In this document: piece by piece, positions 54,848 through 64,000 of the stretch
Position numbering within the stretch: the first letter of the stretch is position 1
Layout: each line of letters begins with the position of its first letter
Assembly (NCBI RefSeq): GCF_918797505.1
Contig: NC_092793.1
Coordinates: forward strand, 71,419,660 to 71,483,659
Length of the DNA stretch: 64,000 bases
Source: Bemisia tabaci
Taxonomy: Eukaryota > Arthropoda > Insecta > Hemiptera > Aleyrodidae
Direction of reading: 5' to 3'
Made by a program: the position numbers and the translations under genes
Notes under the pieces: generated by a model
What the model saw: only the letters and a program-made list of their open reading frames with translations
Databases searched by the model: none
What the model was told of the DNA's origin: nothing

Positions 54848-56162
54848 GCAGTCCCGCTGTGGATTTCTTTTATTGCCTAAAGCTAGAGCTGGTACTATAG
54901 GGACATTGAGAAATCCTATTGTAGTTATGTTCCAAATGCCTTGTTATGCCTGAGAGTAGGCCTTTATTCAAAATACTATTGTAGAGCCAATTTTTAACAG
55001 GATAAATTCGTCATCTCTGCGACGTAAATAACGTAATAAACTAAAACAAATTATAAAATTAAAGCTCTTTGCTGGTTACCATTTAATCAAAGACTAAATG
55101 AATAACTACAAAACACAACAAAAGAAATACTCTGAATCGTTGTAAACGCATGAAAAAATACCGTTCTGATGAATGATTATTTATTTAGAGCCTTTAGGCA
55201 CGAGGATGTTACTTCGTTCTCGAGAATGCCGTACAAAACGAGTGAGGTGGTTTTGAAAAAAACATAATTGACTCGAACGTGCTCAACACGGTGGAGAGAA
55301 TGGCATTAACGGGCCAGCGTTTTTAACGCCGACTAACAAAGGTCCCGGAGCCTTCCGCTCGCCCTGACAAATTAACAAGAATACAGGCACGGAAAAGTCT
55401 TCGAGTAAATGATAAATAAATAAAATAAATAAATAAGGACAGCTCCGGCAAGACAATGGTCGTTTGTTTTTCGTGACGCAATAGTAGCTGCGTCAGATTT
55501 GAGCAGCAGTTGATTGTCTCGCGACGGAGGACTGCGCGACTTCGCTGCCGTGATAAGGGGACGAATCGTAAGTGCAGTCTGGGATGAACCTCGAAACACG
55601 TAAGAGCATGTGCTAACCATGGCTCGTACGGAAATGCACTTACGGCTTTCTTCGCTATCACGGCAATACGTTCGGGTCGACGGGACGACGGGTCGTGTCT
55701 CAACTGCCAAGCAATTACAAAGAGAAATTGCTCTCTGCTCTGCGTCTGCACCCGGGCTCGAACGTCGAACCGCCGATGCAACAGCGTCGCGGAAAGCTCG
55801 GCCTTTCGGTGTGAAATTTTGGGAAAATTCGAGGGTTTTCCTCAGAACTGACAACTTCGCGCCGAACGTCGGCCTTAGCCCGCACTCGGATGGTGCGATT
55901 GAAAAATTGTAGTTTTGCCGCCGTGGTTGCCTCATTGCGATGTCTCTCTCGATACGTAACAGCACTTGGAAAGGAGTTCGGATGACCTGCAGCTTTTATC
56001 TCTATCCTTCGGGCCGTATTCATAGCCGCTCCTAAGGAAGCTTAGAAATTCCCTTGTGGTTCAAATTGTGACTGAAGGAGGTAGATACAACTATTCGTGC
56101 TTGGTGGATGTCCATGTTGCATCTGCAAAATTGAAGGCGCGATGAAGCGAGGCGTGAACTCT
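54848..56162. other. Intronic sequence including a GC-richer open stretch
   Basis: From 55,323 to 56,023 several overlapping frames are open on both strands, up to 197 codons on minus, in a locally GC-rich stretch. A 118-bp inverted pair (GCCGTGATAAGGGGAC and GCTATCACGGC at 55,548-55,665) sits inside it. No family is recognised; repeat-derived is more likely than a gene. A fragment of the ATTGAAGGCGC repeat lies at 56,088-56,145. Confidence 0.3.
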
Positions 56163-56424
56163 ATATCGACGGTGTAAGTCGGCAATCACATAACTCGTTT
56201 GCGTTGTCTGAAAATCTCCGCCTCCGTGTTATTTTTTTAAAGGAGAACAAATTGACATCATTCCTTGAAGTTTTCGTAGAATTTTCTTGGCACCGGAAGA
56301 AAAATCACGGCAGCTTTAAAGAATGGCCGTTGAGTAGTTTTCCGTTGAAAAAATAAAGTATGACACGAAGTCTGCGACGTCGCAAACCGAGTTATGTGAT
56401 ATTGCCGACTTACACCGTCGATAT
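56163..56424. mobile_element. MITE, ATATCGACGGTGTAAGTCGG
   Basis: ATATCGACGGTGTAAGTCGG with CAATCACATAACTCG is mirrored by GCAAACCGAGTTATGTG and GCCGACTTACACCGTCGATAT. 262 bp. Fragments occur at 18,286, 18,690, 32,465 and 46,490. Confidence 0.75.
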
Positions 56425-57512
56425 GCTCCGCTCCATGCTGGCAATGCAGGTGTCGCTCAGATTCGGGAGAAAAGTTATAAAACGAGGCCCGAATACGTCT
56501 TTCCCATCTTTGGTTGTGTTGACATTCGATATTTTTACTTATTCTTTTTTAATTTGATGCCTGAATCTTTTTTAGGATGTATTTGTAGACCTATATTCAA
56601 AGCGGGTATGCGCACTGACACACGCGTTGTAAGCAAGCCTAGAGTCAATTTGACCCAGCTTGGTCATCCCAGGGTTAACAATTTTAAAAATTGAAAATCA
56701 ATGGCAGTTCGACGACGGAGAGGATTAAACAAACCGATACAAGAATCAAAATTCGTTGAGCACCCTTGCAATAACAATAAAAATGAGGCAGTAGGATGTA
56801 AATTGATACGGGATCGACTATAGCCGAGTTCCAGGCTGGCTCAAATTGAAATTGAACGCCGTGAACAAATGTTCAATTAAATTAAATTTACGGAGAGGGG
56901 GGAGGGCTAAAAATGACATTTAAAAAAAGTGCTAATGAAGAATATTCATGATCGAGAAACAACGTACTACAGAGCGGAACGGGACCGGGGTTCAAGCGTT
57001 GTGGAACGAAATAACTTTTCAGCAACGACAACAACTCGGCGACCACGATGCCGGACTTTTTGAAACGAGAACCGAATTCTGGCCCTCGCCGAGGGAGAAA
57101 CGTCGATTTTTCGAGAATTCGGGCAGCTCCCTTCACAGATTTCTGGTGTTCTCCCACGGGAGGTCGCCATGCGAGATGGCCTCAATTTAAATAATGTGTA
57201 AACTTTTTTTACACCCCCCCCCCCTCCCCCCGGCGACAGGATCGCCAATCATATCAGTTCGTTGGCCAAAGGCGCGTCGTCTGTCCGCAACTTCATTATT
57301 TTGTTGTTCCCCCGACGGATACGCGGTGTACGAATGTATGCAAAATTCCAAATGGGTCTTAGTAGGGGTCATGCATGATCATGTTACGATGACAGAATGT
57401 TACTCGTGTTTTAGTTCATATCAAATTGTTGGACCCTTTTGGGCCAAGGTATATCGACAGAGGGGACGATGACTCAGAGGTCAACGATCGGTTAAAATAT
57501 CAACGGAATTAT
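56425..57512. other. Intronic sequence, no gene recognised
   Basis: Overlapping frames at 56,888-57,248 have no recognisable domain. A C-run lies at about 57,215-57,235. Confidence 0.35.
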
Positions 57513-57770
57513 ATGCTGCCGTGCTAAAGAAAAACGCCGTATGAACCTTCAGGCGTTTCTAAATTTCTTTTGATAAAACACGGATTCCTGGGAAAACGTA
57601 GGAATATATTTCTTCCGATAATTATTCAGTAATTTTTTTTCGCAATTTCATCTAAAGTTCCTGAAAATTTCATAAAAAAATATACGTAAACTTCCATTTG
57701 AAAAAAACATTTTGTTGGAGGAAATTCGGCAACTGTCAAACGTTCATACGACGTTTTTTCTTAACGGTAG
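57513..57770. mobile_element. MITE, TGCCGTGCTAAAGAAAAACG
   Basis: TGCCGTGCTAAAGAAAAACG with CCGTATGAACCTTCAGG is mirrored by GTTCATACGACGTTTTTTCTTAACGGTA. Family of 15,396-15,650. Confidence 0.75.
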
Positions 57771-57943
57771 TATGGTCTCGATAATTTTAGCATACGGTGT
57801 GCGGAATTATGATTATTTTGATCGATGTGGATCAATTGGTTAAAAGGAAAACTGATCAGAAGCTCCATTTAAAAAATATTTTCTTGTCCAATTTAATTTC
57901 TTTTAACTAGAAACACATTTTAAGGTTTCAAATGGTTTTAAAC

Positions 57944-57978
<35 letters not shown>

Positions 57979-59214
57979 AATTTGCAGGTACTTCGGTTGC
58001 GACATTTTAAAATCTCTGTTTGTGAAGGATGTTGTCTTGGTGAATAAAGTTCAAAAAATATTCTGTGTAATATAAAGAGATTGGTGAAAATTTCATCATG
58101 AATAATAAACAATTTTCATCTGTTTTACATTTGAGTAAACATTAACAAATTTACAACTTTAATGAGAATATACGGGTTATCCGACTCTCTGAGTCTGTCC
58201 TTTGTAGAGAAAACAGTTCTCACTGTGCGATGGCGTGCGGCGAGTCGCATAGCGCCATTTAGTGAGCCTGGTACAAGATTTCCTCGGGCAGTAATTAGCA
58301 TTATTTAAACGTTTTCGCACTTGTAAAACTTCGAGCTGGGCCAATGCCAACATTTTTGACCCGTTTTTTCCGTCAATCTCATTTGCACCCCGCACTGCAC
58401 ATAATTGCCCCGGTTCATAGCAGTTGTTCGCTGTAAAGTTGTTCAACTTATGTCCGGGTCTACACTCCAATCTAGGAAGTGTGTATCATTATGTCGCTGT
58501 TAAATGATTTTTAGTGACACTATACTCGGAAACGGGGAAATAATTTTGTCTCGCTTTTTCCCTCCATCCCGGGAACAGTTAACTCCCATTTTAGAGGACT
58601 CTAGTTACTGTGAGCTGTTTTATTTCCACATTGTTGGACACTGTCCACTCAGACTCGGCGCACAATTTCCAGTAAAATAAGGACCTGTGCAAAGCTCTAA
58701 GCACAAAATGTGGTATCCTATTCTATCTTAATTTTCTTCGTTTATCGAGATTATTTAATTAATTTCTATTTTCTTTAAATACACTTATTTACGTAAATTA
58801 ATTTATGCTTGTATTTTTTGCACCTTTTGAAAATTAGTAAACTTACTTATATCTTTCACATACTTAGACGTTAATTACGTCTCAATCACGTTCATTAGAA
58901 TAGCGTAATAGGGATATGCGGCACTCATGAGCCGTGGGTATGTAGGAGTGCTGTGGACATAGAGCTCATGAGTTGATGCGACATCGTTGAGCTCGTCGAG
59001 TGCAGTCGTCGCCGCTGACGTCACTGGCGCTTTATAGTTCCCATTCATTTGCCACGTCCCTCAACTAACGAACATAATCCCTCTCTCCAACCCGTCTCTG
59101 GTTTTTTTTAGCAAAAATACGTCCATTTTGTAGCAGAGGCGCGCTTCTGGCTTGTGGCAGTCTATGGAGTGCGTCTCCGCTACAATTTTTTACGAAGTAA
59201 ATTCTAATCGCCAA
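57771..59214. other. Intronic sequence with poly-A and a MITE fragment
   Basis: Poly-A at about 57,949-57,976. A fragment at 58,920-59,120 (GCACTCATGAGCCGTGG, GACGTCACTGGCGCTTTA, ATACGTCCA) matches the centre and one tip of the 52,129 insertion. No gene seen. Confidence 0.4.
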
Positions 59215-59446
59215 CACTGGAAAAAAAAAAAAACACAATGGATCTAGAGTATAGACTCTTAAAAACATCGACAAGAAAAAATACCCTTGATTCAATCGGA
59301 TTTTTGCTTAAATCAAGAACCAAGCCTCTAAATTTGAGCGGATTTCCTTTTGATTTAAGCTTAAATCTGATTGAATCAAGAGTATTTTTTCTTGTCTATG
59401 TTTTCAAGAGTCTGGACTCTAAATCCAATGTGTTTTTTTTCCAATG
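59215..59446. mobile_element. Foldback MITE, CACTGGAAAA family copy 2
   Basis: CACTGGAAAAAAAAAAAAAC..CAATGGATCTAGAG is mirrored by CTCTAAATCCAATG and GTTTTTTTTCCAATG. The arms ACTCTTAAAAACATCGACAA and CCCTTGATTCAATC are inverted. The deleted mariner begins 8 bp later. Confidence 0.8.
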
Positions 59447-59454
59447 CTAATATA

Positions 59455-60446
59455 CGAGGGTCATCCAAAAAGTAAGTTCACCCCTTTCATATCTCCGAAA
59501 GTAAGAGAGATAAATCAAATCGGTAAATAAGTACTTCTTACTTATATCCTCAGCTCTCCATAGGTACCAAGATTTTTAAATTTGGACCTCTGGTTGCCGA
59601 GATATTCGATTTTTACGTGAACAACTCCCGACCAGTTCCGTCCACCAAACGACGCGCTGCGATTCCCGTCACGCCACCTGAAATGACTGTGTTCCCCACA
59701 CATCTACATAGGAATAACCAACTCAAATATTTTAAGATTAGCTTTAAAACGATCTTACCTAATATTTCGACTTAATTTCCGTTCTTATTGATGCATTTTT
59801 TATAGCGTTTCTGAAGCTTCTTAATGCCGTTCTCAAAGAACACTTTTGGTTGGCTCTTGAACCAGCCTGCTTCCATCACCTGCTGATCGTTCTCGAAGTG
59901 CTGGACACCTAGGTGCTTCTTGAATTGCGGAAAAAGATGATAGTCACTCGGGGCAAGATCTGGAGAGTATGGAGGATGAGGTGACACCTCCCATGCAAAT
60001 TTGTCCAAAAAATTTTGGGTCTATTTCGCCGTGAGAGGTCTGGCATTATCGTGAAGGAATAGGGGACCACGAGACAAGAGACCCGGTCGCTTGTTTTTTA
60101 TTGCCAATCGCAACGAATTCAATATTCCACAATACCGTGGTACATTGATTGTACACCCTTTCTCCAAATAATGGACGAGAAGTACCCCTTGAGAGTCCCA
60201 GAAGACAAAAGCGACGCGACAGCGCGCGGTGCATCTCATATCAGCGCGTCGTTTGGTGGACGGAACTGGCCGGGAGTTGTTCACGTAAAAATCGAATATC
60301 TCGGCAACCAGTGGTCTAAATTTAAAAATCTTGAAACCTATGGAGAGCTGAGGATATAAGTAAGAAGTTCTTATTTACCGATTTGATTTATCCCTTTTAG
60401 TTTCGGAAATATGAAAGGGGTGAACTTACTTTTTGGATGACCCTCG
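59455..60446 (-). mobile_element. Internally deleted mariner with 205-bp inverted repeats
   Basis: A TA target duplication (59,453-59,454 and 60,447-60,448) flanks the ends CGAGGGTCATCCAAAAAGTA and its mirror. The arms 59,455-59,659 and 60,242-60,446 are nearly identical inverted copies, much longer than usual mariner termini. Between them is part of a transposase on the minus strand. The element has lost the N-terminal DNA-binding half and cannot move by itself. Confidence 0.88.
59772..60284 (-). pseudogene. Mariner transposase C-terminal half, broken
   Basis: Read on the minus strand it holds VFWDSQGVLLVHYLEKGCTI, then the second catalytic Asp in LFLHDNARPLTAK. An in-frame TAG follows at 60,021-60,023. 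The same frame then resumes into HPPYSPDLAPSDYHLFP with the third catalytic Asp, and ends KKCINKNGN. The first catalytic Asp and both helix-turn-helix motifs are missing. The frame begins inside the inverted repeat, so the deletion joined the terminal repeat to mid-transposase. A catalytically dead remnant. Confidence 0.9.
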
Positions 60447-61495
60447 TATCAATGCTGAAGATTCATCAGGTACACTCGTCATATGGTGAATTTTTGATAG
60501 TTCGAGCCTCAGTTAATCCAAATACTCGTCATTAGGAACTGACATTCATTTAACCGCTTAAGCAGGAACATAACGAAGAGATATCAAAAGGGTTATTTCA
60601 GAGAGACCTCAAATTGCAAATGACCGGAAATAATTCTCTGAAATTAAAAATACCCGTTGAAAAAATACGAACTATTTGGAGGACAAAGGAATGAGATAAA
60701 AGTGAAACCGGGCATTTCCGAGATCCAAGGAAGGTGGAGTCCAAAAAAACGGAGAAAGAAAGCGATAAACTGTTCCTCAGTTTATATTTATATTCTAGGG
60801 GAAATAAACTGGGAGGATGTGCGGGACGTGAAGGGAGAGGTCCGAGCTCAAACGCCATAAATCACCTCTCTGATAAATTCCTAAAGTTTTCGTTTTTCAA
60901 AATTACAAAACGTTCAATATTACAGCCGCCGTGAAGAAAAGCTTAGATTATCAAGATTACGAAAAGTGTCTGAAGTAGAAATGAAATTCACGGCTAATTT
61001 AAATGTGTCAATGATTTATTTAGCTTTAAAGCGGCGTGTCGCGCTGCTCTGAATCCATCAAAATTTTGCACCTGGAGTCTACGAAACTGAACACGAAGAA
61101 AGTACGATTTTTTCCGCACATTACCATTGATTATTCAAGTTTTCTACGCAAAATCACGCAATATAAGGAACAATGTTCGTTTCGGATTGGTTCGTTATCA
61201 CATTCATTACTATTTTAGATTCCAATAAGCGCGTCATAGCATAGTGCGGTTAATAACGTTATTGAGGAGGGAGGATTGGAACTGCATCCCGTGGCAGGAG
61301 ATTGAAAAGAATAGTAAGCAGTGTCACTTAAAATTCCAGCAATCCTCATTAAACATGTTGAAAATTCTGTGCGGAAAAAAATTAATTTTAGCAAAATATT
61401 GTCGAAAAAGTATGAAAATAATGAATAAAGTTCTAGCCAGTTCTACTAAAGTAGTGTTTACCACGTAGCCTGGGGATGCTCGGCTGATCGAAATA
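60447..61495. other. AT-rich intronic sequence, no gene seen
   Basis: Short frames only. No repeat ends from the rest of the window were recognised. Confidence 0.4.
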
Positions 61496-61734
61496 CACAG
61501 GAAAAAAAAACAAAAAAAACATTGGATCTACAGTCCAGACTCTTGAAAGCATTGACAAGAAAAAATACTCTTGATTCAATCAGATTCTTGCTTAAATCAT
61601 AAGGAAATCCGCGCACATTAAAAGGCTTGGTTCTTGATTAAAGCAAAAATCCGATTGAATCAAGAGTATTTTTTCTTGTCGATGTTTTCATGAGTCTGGA
61701 CTCTTGATCCGATGTGTTTTTTTTTCTTCCAGTG
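61496..61734. mobile_element. Foldback MITE, CACTGGAAAA family copy 3
   Basis: CACAGGAAAAAAAAACAAAA..ACATTGGATC is mirrored by GATCCGATGTG and TTTTTTTTCTTCCAGTG. The inner arms GTCCAGACTCTTGAAAGC and TACTCTTGATTCAATC are inverted. Confidence 0.8.
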
Positions 61735-62418
61735 TAGCTATCGCTAACTAAAATCTACAACCAAGTGACCGGGAAAAACAAAGGTAAAATCTAAAATCAA
61801 AAATCCAAAATGCATCCCGATAAAAAGAGCTTTAACTTCAGATAAAGTTTTATTTAGATATGAATAAACTCCTGAAGGGAGAGATAAGCACGGGTTAATG
61901 CTATTGGTGCGTTAGGAAGACTAATCGGGAAACGTGCAAGGCGTAATTTTTAGTGCAGTCTCTTTGTGACAACGCCTGAAGCTGACACCATTTGGAGCTC
62001 ACAGTGAGCGAAAAACCGCAGTGTCGCGATAAGGGATGGTGCGGGGCGCGAAGTGCAAAAGTGGAAAGCTTTCAGCGCGTCACGTATCGGTCAAGAAGGA
62101 CGGGAAAAAAGAAGGCCGTCCATTACCAAAATGACCACGGGCCCATAATCAAATCATCGTGGCAACAACCAGCACCCACCCCGCGTGCCCCCTCCTCCAC
62201 GGTGACGATCGTGTAGAATAAAAGCTCCTCGATGAGTTTCACACGCACAGCTTTTGATCGCAAAAGCTTCCTAAAAAGAATTAGGGCACCCCGGACTTTT
62301 AACGTTGCGGCCGAAGCTCAGATTTTTGACCAATTGAAATCTCTTTCATGGCAGTTATTTGATTCTCACGCTAATTGTGACCTTTCAACAGAATCAGGAA
62401 AGCTTGATTTTTTACTTT

Positions 62419-62646
62419 CACTGGAAAAAAAACACATTGGATCAAGAGTCCAGACTCTTGAAAACATTGACAAGAAAAAAGACTCTTGATTCAATCAGAT
62501 CTAAGCTTAAATCAGAGGGAAATCCGCTCAAATTAAGAGGCTTGGTTCTTGATTTAAGCTTAAATCTGATTGAATCAAGAGTATTTTTTCTTGTCGATAT
62601 TTTTAAGAGTCTGGACTCTAGATCCAATGTGTTTTTCTTTCCAGTG
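62419..62646. mobile_element. Foldback MITE, CACTGGAAAA family copy 4
   Basis: The cleanest copy: CACTGGAAAAAAAACACATT with GGATCAAGAGTCCAGACTC is mirrored by GAGTCTGGACTCTAGATCC and AATGTGTTTTTCTTTCCAGTG. Confidence 0.85.
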
Positions 62647-62817
62647 TTGTATTTTTTGCTCTTTGAAAAATGCATCGATTTTAATTTTAAGTACAAAATA
62701 TTCAAAATCCATCATCGCTCAGGTATTCTTTCATGTTTTTCCTAAACGTTAGTGTGTTCAACACCGTCTGTGTAACACTAAAATTAAATTCAATCAAACA
62801 TAAAAGTTCCTTATTTA

Positions 62818-62819
62818 AG

Positions 62820-62846
<27 letters not shown>
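62818..62846 (+). repeat. Poly-T run
   Basis: An uninterrupted T-run of about 27 bases 300 bp downstream (on minus) of the first Beat exon's donor. Confidence 0.8.
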
Positions 62847-62850
<4 letters not shown>

Positions 62851-63143
62851 TGGGCAAACATTCTGTTTCATACGGACAAGAAACTTGTCTAATACATGTC
62901 TACAAATAGTGAGCGTAAATTTTTTCTGTATTTTCATTGATATCTTATGTATATCCCAATATGTACAATTTTTACTCAGGAATGTGTATTTCACTATCCA
63001 TAAATTCGAATGCCTATTCGAGTTCCAGGTCGTTCTCAGAGAGAAAACAGCTACAAACGACACTAACGTGTTCCTTTTTCCCACTTCATTTTTTGTATAA
63101 GATAGTTTTCTGAAATTTTCATGCAAAAAATATCGGTACTTAC

Positions 63144-63355
63144 ATCTACATTAATACCCTCGTAAGGGAATATCTTGGTGGACGGCTTCTCAGTTGGGGA
63201 GTACCTATAGAACTCGTGCCTCCCACGGTACCATTTGACCGAATAGAGGGGCGCCCCATCCTCTAACTCGTACTGGCAGAAGAGAGTCGCCTCGTGGCCT
63301 CTTTGTACGATGGAGGGGTTTATTTGCAGATTCACATCACGAAGACACCCACAAC
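63144..63355 (-). CDS. beat: Beat family exon: first half of Ig domain 1
   Basis: Coding exon of a Beat (beaten path) family protein, a group of arthropod secreted or membrane Ig proteins that bind Side-family receptors in axon guidance. On the minus strand a TTTCAG acceptor precedes 63,355 and a GTAAGT donor follows 63,144. The exon opens with the last two bases of a codon and ends in phase 0. It encodes a CLRDVNLQI start, the first Ig cysteine in LFCQYELEDG, the core tryptophan in YSVKWYRGRHEFYRYSP, and ends FPYEGINVD. The YSVKWY..HEFYRY signature is characteristic of Beat proteins. An extra cysteine lies just before CLRD. The upstream signal-peptide exon is not in the window. The subtype is uncertain; it feels closest to the Beat-VII group. 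Confidence 0.93.
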
Positions 63356-63597
63356 CTGAAACAAAAACCGAATTCCATCTCGTCAAATTTCGATACATAT
63401 AAGTACTTAAAGTAAATTATTTGTTGGTAAAACGAAAATTTAAATTCACCAACAAGCAAACTGCATTTTTTCGTTTTAAAAAAAAATAAATTATATCTTC
63501 TTACTGAAATTTAAACCCATAAAGCTGGTCCATCGTTGACTACGAAACCGACGAAATTTCAGCTTGAGTGCGACGAAGATAATTGAAATTTAAAAAT

Positions 63598-63874
63598 TGT
63601 GGCTGATAATTGAAATTGATAGACAAAGCGATCGACAAAGAAGGCAAAGCTAAAATAAAGCAATTCAATTGGTTGAAAAGGGTGGCAGACGACCGAGGGG
63701 AAAAATTATAGACTGACTTAAATGTTTTTCGTGGATTGTCGTCAGTTAGTCAATTAATTGCCTCCTTTGTCCACTATGACCGCCCGTCGCCCGTTTCCAT
63801 CAACAGGATCGCTCCATCTTCCCTTTTGTCTTCTTTGTCTGTCACTTTGCCTATCAATTTCAATAATTAGCCCG
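63598..63874. mobile_element. MITE, GGCTGATAATTGAAATTGATAG ends
   Basis: GGCTGATAATTGAAATTGAT with AGACAAAGCGATCGACAAAGAAG is mirrored by CTTCTTTGTCTGTCACTTTG and CTATCAATTTCAATAATTAGCC. Single arms of the same family are at 14,722 and 54,508. It lies just upstream (on minus) of the first Beat exon. Confidence 0.65.
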
Positions 63875-64000
63875 CAGTCAATGTCTACTCACGACGAAGA
63901 GTCCATCTCCTAAGTGGTCGCCTCTACCCTATCATTGGTCCGAGCAGTGTCATGATAGAATAATAAGATAAGCACTTGAGAGAGTATGCGAACATCATTA

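Larger units (their letters stand above)
29925..63143 (-). other. Beat intron between Ig1 halves (about 33.2 kb)
   Basis: Bounded by a GTAAGT donor and a CTGTTGCAG acceptor on the minus strand. It contains the abnormal-composition block at 37,100-44,250, the transposon nest at 51,776-53,052, the deleted mariner at 59,455 and many MITEs. No other minus-strand exon with Beat similarity was seen in it. Confidence 0.85.

Noticed and set aside
1..64000. CRISPR arrays, rRNA genes, tRNA genes, endogenous viruses
   Set aside because: No regular direct repeats with unique spacers, no rRNA-like blocks, no cloverleaf with A and B boxes that I could find, and no viral protein motifs.

Overview
This window looks like intronic DNA from an arthropod nuclear genome. 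It is AT-rich, has no operon-like gene packing, uses GT-AG introns, and is crowded with short palindromic DNA transposons. Many of the repeats resemble ones I remember from the whitefly Bemisia tabaci. That is recollection, not a search result, so read the organism as 'hemipteran, probably a whitefly'.

The only gene I can name with confidence runs on the minus strand across the whole window. It encodes a Beat (beaten path) family protein with two immunoglobulin domains. Four consecutive coding exons are present at 63,355-63,144, 29,924-29,789, 3,703-3,570 and 226-22. Their splice phases match, and together they rebuild both halves of Ig1 and Ig2. The signal-peptide exon(s) lie beyond 64,000 and the C-terminal exon(s) lie below position 16. 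The three introns are about 33.2, 26.1 and 3.3 kb and hold everything else.

Intron contents. 227-12,996: sparse repeats, a 1-kb near-perfect palindrome built on a mariner-type end (5,921-6,913) and a palindromic minisatellite. 12,997-21,100: hAT-like and TTAA-type MITEs, plus a possible plus-strand first exon (ending 17,855) and second exon (19,458-19,548) of a nested gene. 21,114-23,479: a non-autonomous element with repeated subterminal motifs. 25,617-27,420: the most interesting region. Two HDV-like self-cleaving ribozymes on the plus strand (26,057 and 27,268) flank about 1.2 kb of GC-rich, non-coding sequence. That sequence carries five copies of a stem-loop motif that I cannot assign. 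28,411-33,007: more MITEs around exon 2. 37,100-44,250: a block of abnormal composition (CC-poor, poor in A and T homopolymers, G/A-rich, no coding), most likely bad assembly. 44,250-63,100: MITEs, a many-layered transposon nest (51,776-53,052) and an internally deleted mariner with 205-bp inverted repeats (59,455-60,446).

Nothing links these pieces into one pathway. The Beat gene is a neural cell-surface or secreted ligand, and the rest are mobile elements living in its introns. The ribozyme-flanked unit is the best candidate for a previously undescribed system.
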